Below, in pieces: positions 6,582-12,413 of a stretch of DNA of 12,413 nt. The stretch is from Flavonifractor avistercoris. Lineage in GTDB: Bacteria > Bacillota > Clostridia > Oscillospirales > Oscillospiraceae. The DNA is taken from positions 1 to 12,413 of the forward strand of contig DWXT01000028.1 of the NCBI GenBank assembly GCA_019119085.1. Direction: 5' to 3'. The notes beneath the pieces were generated by a model. The model did no database searches, was not told the DNA's origin, and saw only the letters and a list, made by a program, of their open reading frames with translations. Within the stretch, counting starts at the first letter, position 1, and the number at the start of each line of letters is the position of its first letter. A program made the position numbers and the translations under genes.

Positions 6582-9485
6582 TCAGAACAGGCTCATCTGC
6601 ACCCCCTGGGGCCGTGGGGCGGCGGGATGGGCCTCCTCCTTTTGCAGGGGCAGGCCCTCCAGGAACCGGGAGGGGGTTCCGCCGGTGGTGAGCACCAGCT
6701 CGTCCCTGGCCCTCGTCATGCCCACGTAGAGCAGGCGGCGCTCCTCGGCGAGATCGGCCTTTATGCCGGGCCGCTCCAGGGGGATGCGCCCCTCCCCCAC
6801 GCCGCACAGGAACACCACCGGCCATTCCAGGCCCTTGGCGGCGTGGAGGGTGGAGAGGGTCACCGCCCCGGCGGCGTAGCTCACCCCCGCCCGGCGGAGG
6901 ATGTCCCCCTCCTGCCCGATGGTGAGATTGCGGAGGAAGGCGGCGGTATTGTCGAAGAACACCGCCATGTTGCGCAGCCGCTCCACCCCGTCGGAGGGGG
7001 TGTGATGGGCCGTCCAGGTCTCCAGCAGGGCCGCCGGGGGCGTGTCCTCCTCTTTCCGGGCCTCCAGCCAGGCCAGGGCCGCCTGCACCTCCCCGTCCAG
7101 CAAAAAGTCCTCCCGGCCCGCCACCACGCAGGGGATGCCGTACCGGGCCAGGCACTCCTCCAGCAGGGCCAGCTGCCGCCGGGTGCGGCAGAGCACCGCG
7201 ATGTCGCCGAAGCTCCTCTCACCCCGGGCCGCCCCCAGCTCCTGGGCCTCCACCATGCCCATGCCGCCCACCATCCGGGCGATCTCCCTGGCCACGAAGA
7301 TGGCCTCCGCCCGGTCGCCGGGGGCGGTGACCAGCCGCACCGCCGGGCCCTGGGGCCGGACAGCCTCCAGGGGGCGGGCTCTCCCGTCCACGGCCTCTAC
7401 CACCGGCAGGGCGGCGGCCAGGATCTCCGGCGTGGAGCGGTAGTTCTGCCGCAGGGTGACGGTGCGGGCCCCCTCCAGAGCGGCGAAGCAGGCGGGATCC
7501 GCCCCCCGGAAGCCGTAGATGGACTGATCCGGATCGCCGATGGCAAAGAGGGTGCCCCCCTCCCGCCGCCAGGCCAGCAGCAGCGCCAGCTGGAGGCGGT
7601 CTACATCCTGGAACTCGTCCACCAGCAGGTGGGTGAACCGTCTGTCGGTGCGCCCCGCCCGCCACTGCTCCAGCGCCTCCCGGAGCAGGTCGTCAAAGTC
7701 CAGCTTTCCCTCCAGCTTCTCCTGGTAGCAGGCAAAGGCCGGATCCTCCTGTGTGTCCATGCCGGTTTTCCACCGGGAAATGGCCCGCAGGAGGGCGGCA
7801 GGGCTCCCCTTCCGGCCCAGCGCCTCCAGGGCGGCGGAGGCCGCCGCCCGCTGCTGGTAGGGGGCGGCCAGGGGCACGTCCCCCAGCAGCTCCAGGCAGA
7901 CGGCGTGGAAGGTGCCGATGGTCATGGCGCGGGCCGCCCGCTTCCCCAGGCGTTTTTCCAGCCGCGCCCGCAGCTCCTCCGCCGCCCGGTTGGTGAAGGT
8001 GATGGCGGTGAGCTCTGCCGGCTTGGCCTTCCGCTCCTCCACCAGCCAGGCCGCCCGCTCCACCAGGGTGTGGGTCTTGCCCGTGCCCGGCCCGGCGACC
8101 ACCGCCACGGTGGGCCCGGCGGCGGTGACGGCGGCCCGCTGTTCCCCGTTCAGCTCCCCGGCGGGGGCGGCGGACTTGGCCCGGCTCCCCCTGGAGGATT
8201 TTGCCACCCCGCCCCCGGCGGATCTCGCCTGCCGGGGGGCCTCCGCCCCGAAGAGGCTCACCTGGCCCCGCATGGTCTCCCGCTCGGCGGGGGAGAGCAG
8301 CTGGATCACCCCGTAGGCCCCGTCGTATCCCGGCTTCCGGGCCACCTGGCCGGAGCGTAGGCGGCGGATGCCCTCGGCCACCAGGGGCCCGGCGGCGCGT
8401 TGGATGTCCTCCAGGGGCACCTCCCGGAGGATGGTAAACTCCGGGCCCAGCCCCTCCAGCATGGCCTCGTATTTGGCCCCCACCTTCTTCCCGGCGGCGG
8501 AGCCCCCCTCGGAGGCGGCGATCACCTCCGGCAGGGGCACCAGGCTCTCAAAGGGCCTGGCGTTCTCCGGCACATAGCCCTCCGGCCGGTCGGAGAGCTG
8601 CTCCACCCGGTGGAGCACGCCGGTGGTGAGGCGCCTGCCGCACACGGGGCACACGCCCCCGGCCGCCTCCGCCTCCACCGGGGAGAGGCACACGGAGCAG
8701 TTCCGGTGGCCGTCGAAGTGGTACTTTCCCTCCTCGGGGAAGAACTCGATGGTGCCGTGGAAGCCCTCCCCGGTCTGGATGGCGCGGGAGAGCTCCGGAT
8801 AGGACAGGCCGGTGTCCAGCAGGTTGGCCTCCCGCCCCAGCTTGGAGGGTGAGTGGGCGTCGGAGTTGGAAACCAGGGTGTACCCGTCCAGGGCGGAGCA
8901 GCGGTGGTTCATGGGCGGGTCGGAGGACAGCCCCGTCTCCAGGGCGTGGATGTGGCTTGTGAGATCCCCGAAGCACTCCTCTATGGTGTCGAAGCCGGAG
9001 AAGGCCCCGAACAGGGAGAAGTGGGGCGTCCAGATGTGGGCGGGGATGAACACCGCGTCGGGGCAGGCCTCCAGGGTGATCTCCAGCAGATCCCGGCAGT
9101 CCAGGCCCAGGATGGGCCGTCCGTCGGAGTGGAGGTTGCCGATGGCCTCCAGCCGGCGGGACAGGGTCTCCGCCGCCTCCAGACCGGGCAGGAGGATCAA
9201 GGAGTGCACCTTGCGCACCTTGCCGTCCTTCTTGTAGATGGTGCTGATCTCCCCGGTGATCACAAACCGGGGGCCGTCGTGGGCCCCCTTCAGGGTGTAA
9301 AACCCCTCCTCCGCCGGGGAGAGCTTCTCCCTCAGCTCCGCCCGCCAGGCCGGGTGGGTGAAGTCGCCGGTGCCCACCAGACCGATGCCCTTCCTCCGGG
9401 CCCAGGCGTCCAGCTGCTCCGGCTCCAGCTCCTTGCTGGTGGCCCGGGAGTATTTGGAGTGGATGTGCAGATCCGCGATGTACAC
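6582..9485 (-). CDS. Endonuclease Q-like PHP nuclease fused to UvrD/PcrA-type helicase
   Basis: 967 residues in two modules. Residues 1-412 match the TIGR00375/endonuclease Q (EndoQ) family, known to nick DNA 5' of deaminated bases and abasic sites. Its PHP metal ligands are seen as H7 and H9 (DLHIHS), D41 and H44 (GTGDFTHP), E79, H94, H150 and H155 (IPAHIWTPH), D209 and H211 (SNSDAH). A zinc cluster C263/C266 and C279/C282 follows. Residues 413-444 are a Gly/Ala/Ser/basic linker. Residues 445-967 are a superfamily 1 helicase: Q motif LNGEQR, Walker A GPGTGKT (465-471), VDEFQD (622-627), GDPDQSIYGFRG (650-661), QNYRST (680-685), STLHAAKGLEW (878-888) and LYVGMTRARDEL (919-930). About 520 residues is compact against PcrA (about 720). 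QVSLF (408-412) and QMSLF (963-967, the C-terminus) resemble sliding-clamp-binding pentapeptides. GTG at 9485 is chosen because AGGGGGA lies 6 nt upstream. The ATG at 9518 has no ribosome site. Confidence 0.93.
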   Translation of the reverse strand: MYIADLHIHSKYSRATSKELEPEQLDAWARRKGIGLVGTGDFTHPAWRAELREKLSPAEEGFYTLKGAHDGPRFVITGEISTIYKKDGKVRKVHSLILLPGLEAAETLSRRLEAIGNLHSDGRPILGLDCRDLLEITLEACPDAVFIPAHIWTPHFSLFGAFSGFDTIEECFGDLTSHIHALETGLSSDPPMNHRCSALDGYTLVSNSDAHSPSKLGREANLLDTGLSYPELSRAIQTGEGFHGTIEFFPEEGKYHFDGHRNCSVCLSPVEAEAAGGVCPVCGRRLTTGVLHRVEQLSDRPEGYVPENARPFESLVPLPEVIAASEGGSAAGKKVGAKYEAMLEGLGPEFTILREVPLEDIQRAAGPLVAEGIRRLRSGQVARKPGYDGAYGVIQLLSPAERETMRGQVSLFGAEAPRQARSAGGGVAKSSRGSRAKSAAPAGELNGEQRAAVTAAGPTVAVVAGPGTGKTHTLVERAAWLVEERKAKPAELTAITFTNRAAEELRARLEKRLGKRAARAMTIGTFHAVCLELLGDVPLAAPYQQRAAASAALEALGRKGSPAALLRAISRWKTGMDTQEDPAFACYQEKLEGKLDFDDLLREALEQWRAGRTDRRFTHLLVDEFQDVDRLQLALLLAWRREGGTLFAIGDPDQSIYGFRGADPACFAALEGARTVTLRQNYRSTPEILAAALPVVEAVDGRARPLEAVRPQGPAVRLVTAPGDRAEAIFVAREIARMVGGMGMVEAQELGAARGERSFGDIAVLCRTRRQLALLEECLARYGIPCVVAGREDFLLDGEVQAALAWLEARKEEDTPPAALLETWTAHHTPSDGVERLRNMAVFFDNTAAFLRNLTIGQEGDILRRAGVSYAAGAVTLSTLHAAKGLEWPVVFLCGVGEGRIPLERPGIKADLAEERRLLYVGMTRARDELVLTTGGTPSRFLEGLPLQKEEAHPAAPRPQGVQMSLF

Positions 9486-9536
9486 GGCACATTCCCCCTT
9501 TTTCACGTTTTTTCCCATTGTACGCTTTTTGGGCCG

Positions 9537-9565
9537 TGGACGCAAGGCGGGGGATGTGTTACACT
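9537..9565 (+). promoter_or_regulatory. Possible promoter for the 9585 gene
   Basis: TACACT (9560-9565) with TG one base upstream (extended -10) lies 17 bp after TGGACG (9537-9542, 4 of 6 to -35 consensus). The predicted start falls near 9572, at the edge of the AAAGGAGGA ribosome site, so the leader would be unusually short. It lies between divergent genes, which makes a promoter expected here. No convincing helicase promoter was found on the other strand. Confidence 0.35.
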
Positions 9566-9584
9566 GGGGAAAGGAGGATTGGTC

Positions 9585-10169
9585 ATGACGCTGCTGAAAC
9601 ACTTTCAGGCCCTGGGGCTGGACTGCTCCCCCGTCGGCCTGTGCCCCGGCCCCGCCCAGGGAGGTTATTTCTGCACCCCCAGGGGCATGACGGTGCTGGG
9701 CTGGGAGGGGTGCGGCGGCATCCACTTCGGCCGCATCCGCGGCTACGGGGACATGGTGTTCGCCGTCAACCCCATGCCCGCCGGAGAGCAGTACGTCCGC
9801 CCCCTGGCCCACAGCTTCCGGGACTTTCTGCGGCTGCTTCTGGCCTGCGGCTCCGCCGCCGCGCTGGAGCAGATGGGAGACTGGACGCGGGAACAGCTGG
9901 ATGCCTGGCTCCGTGCCCCGGAGAACGCCGTCACGGCGGAGGGGCGGGCGGTGCTGAGCCGGATCGCCGCCGCCTTCCGCCTCACCCCCATGGAGGATCC
10001 CTTCGGATCTGTGAAGGAGATCCAGGCATCCTTTGACGGCGGCAGGCTGCGCTACACCGACGAGTACTACGACACGCTGGGGCTGGAGCGCCCCAGCAGG
10101 GGGAACCCGGGGCCTCCAGCCCGCCGGGAGTGCCCTGCGGATATAGTTGATTCCACGGAGGAGGAGTGA
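9585..10169 (+). CDS. Uncharacterised protein, possibly SUKH (SMI1/KNR4)-like
   Basis: This 194-residue soluble protein has no signal peptide or membrane segment. The segment CGGIHFGRIRGYGDMVFAVNP (43-63), followed by YVRPLAHSFRDFLRLLLACGS (70-90) and a W-containing helix, has the layout of SMI1/KNR4-type domains: a beta-sheet core, then a helix with the PLA-sFxdFLrlLL pattern. These domains are common in toxin-immunity and general binding proteins. This is a weak, pattern-based suggestion. The N-terminal CSPVGLCPGPAQGGYFC holds three cysteines. The ATG at 9585 has AAAGGAGGA upstream. It ends 5 nt before the dehydrogenase start, so the two are likely co-transcribed. The C-terminal 20 residues look disordered and acidic. 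Confidence 0.75.
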   Translation: MTLLKHFQALGLDCSPVGLCPGPAQGGYFCTPRGMTVLGWEGCGGIHFGRIRGYGDMVFAVNPMPAGEQYVRPLAHSFRDFLRLLLACGSAAALEQMGDWTREQLDAWLRAPENAVTAEGRAVLSRIAAAFRLTPMEDPFGSVKEIQASFDGGRLRYTDEYYDTLGLERPSRGNPGPPARRECPADIVDSTEEE

Positions 10170-10174
10170 GGCTC

Positions 10175-11221
10175 ATGGATACCATGAACGCCCTGGTGTG
10201 GAAGGGAAATGGGGTGCTGTCCCTGGAGCGGCGGCCCGTCCCGGAGCTGAAAGACCCCCGGGACGCCATTGTGCGGGTGACCCGCTCCACCATCTGCACC
10301 AGTGATCTGCACATACGAAACGGCGCGGTGCCCCGGGCCAACCCCGGCGTGGTGCTGGGCCACGAATTCGTGGGAGTGGTGGAGGCCGTGGGCAGCGGCG
10401 TCGCCAACCTCAAGCCCGGCGACCGGGTGGCCGCCTGCTGTGAGACCTTCTGCGGGGACTGCTGGTTCTGCCGCCGGGGGTATGTGAACAACTGCGTCCG
10501 CGGGGGCTGGGAGCTGGGGTGCCGCATCGACGGCTGCCAGGCGGAGTTTGTGCGGGTGCCCTTTGCCGACACCGGCCTGACCCCCATCCCCGACTCTCTC
10601 AGCGACGAGGACGCCCTCTTTGTGGGGGACATCCTGGCCAGCGGCTACTGGGGGGCGGAGCTGTGTCAGTTCCAGCCCGGCGACACGGCGGTGGTGCTGG
10701 GCCTGGGGCCGGTGGGGCTGTGCGCGGCCCAGTGCGCCGCCCTGCTGGGGGCCGCCCATGTGATCGGGGTGGAGCCCGACCCCTGGCGGCGGCAGCTGGC
10801 CCTGGAGCAGGGTCTGGCGGAGGCCGCCTTTGCCCCGGACGACCCCGCCCTGGCGGAGCGGGTGGCGGCCCTCACCGACGGCCGGGGGGCCGACGGGGTG
10901 ATCGAGTGCGCCGGCGGGAAAGACACCTTCCAGACCGCCTGGCAGCTGGCCCGGCCCAACGGCACCGTGGCCCTGGTGGCCATGTACGAGGAGAACCAGG
11001 TGCTCCCCCTCCCCGCCATGTACTGCAAAAACCTGGTATTCAAGACCGGCGGGGTGGACGCGTCCAAGGGGCCGGAGCTGGTGGAGCTGCTGGCCCAGGG
11101 AAAGCTGCGCACCGGCTTTCTCATCACCCACCGGGGGCCGTTGTCGGAGATCCTGGAGGGCTACCGGGTATTCGAGGCCCACGAGGGCCACTGCCTCAAG
11201 TGGGTGGTCACGCCGGGCTGA
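10175..11221 (+). CDS. Zinc-dependent medium-chain alcohol dehydrogenase
   Basis: This 348-residue cytoplasmic MDR-superfamily oxidoreductase would interconvert an alcohol and its aldehyde or ketone with NAD(H). The GroES-like domain carries the catalytic zinc site, Cys41 (TICTSD) and His63-Glu64 (GHEFVG). The structural zinc lobe is C93, C96, C99 and C107 in the classic CGxCxxCxxGxxxxC pattern. The Rossmann domain has GLGPVG at 176-181, and the acidic Glu200 ending strand 2 favours NAD over NADP. The length is typical (about 345-350). ATG 10175 is preferred, with GGAGGAGGAG about 8 nt upstream. GTG 10166 overlaps that site, and ATG 10184 is a possible alternative. Substrate cannot be assigned. 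A methyltransferase gene follows 53 bp on. Confidence 0.93.
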   Translation: MDTMNALVWKGNGVLSLERRPVPELKDPRDAIVRVTRSTICTSDLHIRNGAVPRANPGVVLGHEFVGVVEAVGSGVANLKPGDRVAACCETFCGDCWFCRRGYVNNCVRGGWELGCRIDGCQAEFVRVPFADTGLTPIPDSLSDEDALFVGDILASGYWGAELCQFQPGDTAVVLGLGPVGLCAAQCAALLGAAHVIGVEPDPWRRQLALEQGLAEAAFAPDDPALAERVAALTDGRGADGVIECAGGKDTFQTAWQLARPNGTVALVAMYEENQVLPLPAMYCKNLVFKTGGVDASKGPELVELLAQGKLRTGFLITHRGPLSEILEGYRVFEAHEGHCLKWVVTPG

Positions 11222-11274
11222 GCCCCGGTGCCCCGTCTGCGCACGGAAACACCATCATCAGGAGGAGGATTGTC

Positions 11275-12021
11275 ATGGGTTATCAGGAGATAAACGCCGG
11301 CGTGATCGACGGCTGGTGCCGGGAGGGCTGGGAGTGGGGACAGCCCATCTCCCACCAGGCCTACCAGGATGCGCTGCATGGCCGGTGGGAGGTCTATCTG
11401 ACCCCCACGAAGCCGGTGCCCCACGCATGGTTCGGGGAGCTGGCCGGGAAGCGGGTACTGGGGCTGGCCAGCGGCGGCGGGCAGCAGATCCCCATCTTTT
11501 CCGCCCTCGGCGCGCGGTGTACCGTGCTGGACTACTCGCCCAGGCAGTGTGAGAGCGAGCGGCTGGTGGCGGAGCGGGAGGGATACCAGGTCACGGTGGT
11601 TCAGGGGGATATGACCCGCCCCCTCCCCTTCGAGGACGAGGCATTTGACCTGATTTTTCACCCGGTCTCCAACTGCTATGTGGAGGAGGTTCGGCCCATC
11701 TTCCGGGAGTGCTACCGCGTGCTGAAACAGGGCGGCCTTTTCCTGGGCGGGTATGACACGGGCATCAACTACGCATTTGACGACGACGAGGAGAGGATCA
11801 CCTACTCCCTTCCCTTCAACCCGCTGAAGGATGCGGCCCTGTATGAGGCGTCCCTCAGAAACGACTGGGGGATTCAGTTCTCCCATACGCTGGAGGAGCA
11901 GCTGGGCGGGCAGCTCCAGGCCGGCTTCCGCCTGACCGATCTGTATGAGGACACCAACGGCCAGGGCAATCTGCACCGGCACAATATTCCCTCTTTTATC
12001 GCCACGCGGTGCGCCAAGTAG
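11275..12021 (+). CDS. Class I SAM-dependent methyltransferase
   Basis: This 248-residue cytoplasmic methyltransferase has the UbiE/Methyltransf_11 layout. Motif I is VLGLASGGGQQIP (61-73), strand 2 ends in the ribose-binding-type acidic residue of VLDYSP (84-89), motif II is QGDMTRPLPFEDEAFDLIFHP (110-130), and motif III is ECYRVLKQGGLFLGG (145-159). The N-terminal 50 residues (GWCREGWEWGQPISHQAYQDAL) are Trp-rich and probably form the substrate cap. Substrate is unknown. The ATG at 11275 has GGAGGAGG upstream. No promoter was seen in the 53-bp gap after the dehydrogenase, so co-transcription is likely. The gene is followed by a strong hairpin and then the second repeat copy. Confidence 0.92.
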   Translation: MGYQEINAGVIDGWCREGWEWGQPISHQAYQDALHGRWEVYLTPTKPVPHAWFGELAGKRVLGLASGGGQQIPIFSALGARCTVLDYSPRQCESERLVAEREGYQVTVVQGDMTRPLPFEDEAFDLIFHPVSNCYVEEVRPIFRECYRVLKQGGLFLGGYDTGINYAFDDDEERITYSLPFNPLKDAALYEASLRNDWGIQFSHTLEEQLGGQLQAGFRLTDLYEDTNGQGNLHRHNIPSFIATRCAK

Positions 12022-12041
12022 CGCCTGCCGCTCAGGCAAAA

Positions 12042-12071
12042 GGCGGGCCGGGGAACACTCCCCGGCCCGCC
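12042..12071 (+). terminator. Strong hairpin after the methyltransferase gene
   Basis: A perfect 13-bp stem GGCGGGCCGGGGA / TCCCCGGCCCGCC with loop ACAC lies 20 nt past the methyltransferase stop and is preceded by CAAAAG. There is no T run afterwards. The repeat begins 5 nt later, an arrangement strikingly like 6340-6378, although the stem sequence is different. Confidence 0.55.
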
Positions 12072-12075
12072 CAGG

Positions 12076-12327
12076 CTGTCGAAAAAACTCCCGCGAAGGA
12101 GAGCCTCGCAGAGTTCCTGCGGCCACAGCCGCAGGAATCAAATCAAAATCCGTCATTTCCGGCGACACAAGGTGAATTGTCCCGAAGGGGCAAGAGAGGG
12201 CCCCCTGGGGGGTGTGCGTCGGAAATGACACTTCTCATGGTGGAAGGGGTGACTTTTTCGCAAGAAAACGAACCTCTTCCACCATGTGGTCTTTCTCGAA
12301 AAAGCGGCTTTGCCGCTTTTTCGACAC
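12076..12327 (+). repeat. MITE-like / structured repeat, copy 2 (about 250 bp)
   Basis: This is the second copy of the repeat at 6372-6578, same orientation. It starts CTGTCGAAAAAA and ends TTTTTCGACAC, giving a terminal inverted repeat of about 10 bp (TGTCGAAAAA). The four stems are conserved: 12114-12123 with 12128-12137; GTCATTTCCG 12152-12161 with 12220-12229; CATGGTGGAAG 12236-12246 with 12276-12286; TCGAAAAAGCGGC 12296-12308 with 12312-12324. Base changes relative to copy 1 keep pairing in stems 3 and 4. The second hairpin's loop is 58 nt (12162-12219) instead of 13 nt and holds an extra small hairpin (TTGTCCC with GGGGCAA). Confidence 0.85.
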
Positions 12328-12412
12328 TAGGCAGCTCCCCCACGGTGATGTCCTCCCGAGGCACCTTGCCCCAGTCGAATGCGGGGGCCAGCTCCGCCGC
12401 CGCCGCCGGCTC
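12143..12412 (-). CDS. C-terminal end of an unidentified gene running into the repeat (partial)
   Basis: A minus-strand frame is open from the right edge. The first 29 or so codons (EPAAAAELAPAFDWGKVPRED, then ITVGELPS) have the codon use and composition of a real local protein. From about 12326 on, the frame crosses repeat copy 2 and reads VEKAAKPLFRERPHGG and more, until TGA at 12143-12145. The last 60 or so residues therefore come from the repeat and not from the ancestral protein. I do not recognise the family from so short a tail. The alternative is that the true frame differs and has a stop at the repeat edge: another frame meets TAG at 12327-12329. Confidence 0.4.
   Translation of the reverse strand, partial: EPAAAAELAPAFDWGKVPREDITVGELPSVEKAAKPLFRERPHGGRGSFSCEKVTPSTMRSVISDAHPPGGPLLPLRDNSPCVAGNDGF
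12296..12324 (-). terminator. Terminal hairpin of repeat copy 2
   Basis: A 13-bp perfect stem TCGAAAAAGCGGC / GCCGCTTTTTCGA with loop TTT is the equivalent of 6547-6575. It lies within the reading frame that enters from the right edge. It could attenuate transcripts from either side. Terminator function is inferred only from the shape and the T runs. Confidence 0.35.
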
Positions 12413-12413
12413 C

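Noticed and set aside
6433..6729. Small open frames on both strands across repeat copy 1 (similar ones at 11945-12175 and 12143-12364)
   Set aside because: They mirror the hairpins of the repeat, recur with the same peptide in both copies, and have no ribosome sites. I treat them as noncoding, apart from the tail of the right-edge gene.
6555..8360. 601-codon plus-strand frame opposite the helicase
   Set aside because: Low-complexity Gly/Pro/His/Arg product. The opposite strand has the complete SF1 motif set.
9486..9812. N-terminal extension of the EndoQ-helicase frame up to 9812
   Set aside because: The extra residues overlap the divergent 9585 gene and look random. The PHP domain begins right after the GTG at 9485, which has a ribosome site.
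10519..11274. Long N-terminal extension of the methyltransferase frame from 10519
   Set aside because: It is a frame-shifted reading of the dehydrogenase gene, full of Gly/Arg/Pro. The methyltransferase has its own GGAGGAGG and ATG at 11275.

Overview
The window looks like a GC-rich chromosome segment from a Gram-positive gut Clostridia relative (Oscillospiraceae, of the Flavonifractor/Lawsonibacter kind). This rests on strong AGGAGG-type ribosome sites before almost every gene, a YtrA-type GntR regulator with an ABC operon, a Vat/CatB-type acetyltransferase and the high GC of all codon third positions. The genus is inference. No rRNA, tRNA, CRISPR array or transposase gene was seen.

Positions 1-1810. 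On the minus strand lie the N-terminal 303 codons of an aconitase-superfamily hydratase that runs off the left edge, and a 224-residue hexapeptide acetyltransferase of the Vat (streptogramin A / type B chloramphenicol acetyltransferase) family. Both have readable promoters. The acetyltransferase is divergent from the next operon, and the shared intergenic region holds two promoters and two 18-bp palindromes 29 bp apart.

Positions 1808-5666. This is one tightly overlapping plus-strand operon: a YtrA-type GntR repressor, a polytopic membrane protein, a smaller membrane protein, an ABC ATPase and an exported 470-residue protein. The palindromes overlap the -10 and the 5' leader of this operon, so autorepression is the simplest model. 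A uridine-kinase-like P-loop kinase with a TTG start follows at 5737-6318.

Positions 6319-6581 and 12022-12327 each hold a terminator-like hairpin followed at once by a copy of the same repeat. The repeat carries a short TGTCGA-type terminal inverted repeat and four conserved hairpins. The two copies differ by paired (compensatory) substitutions in the stems, and copy 2 carries a 45-nt expansion.

Positions 6582-9485 (minus strand) hold the most interesting gene: a 967-residue fusion of an endonuclease Q-like PHP nuclease with a zinc-binding cluster and a compact UvrD/PcrA-type helicase. A sliding-clamp-binding-like pentapeptide lies at the end of each half. This suggests a one-protein repair machine for deaminated bases, in which incision, unwinding and clamp tethering are combined.

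Positions 9585-12021 are a plus-strand run: an unrecognised 194-residue protein, a zinc-dependent medium-chain alcohol dehydrogenase and a SAM-dependent methyltransferase. At the right edge, the C-terminal end of a minus-strand reading frame runs into repeat copy 2 and takes its stop codon from it.
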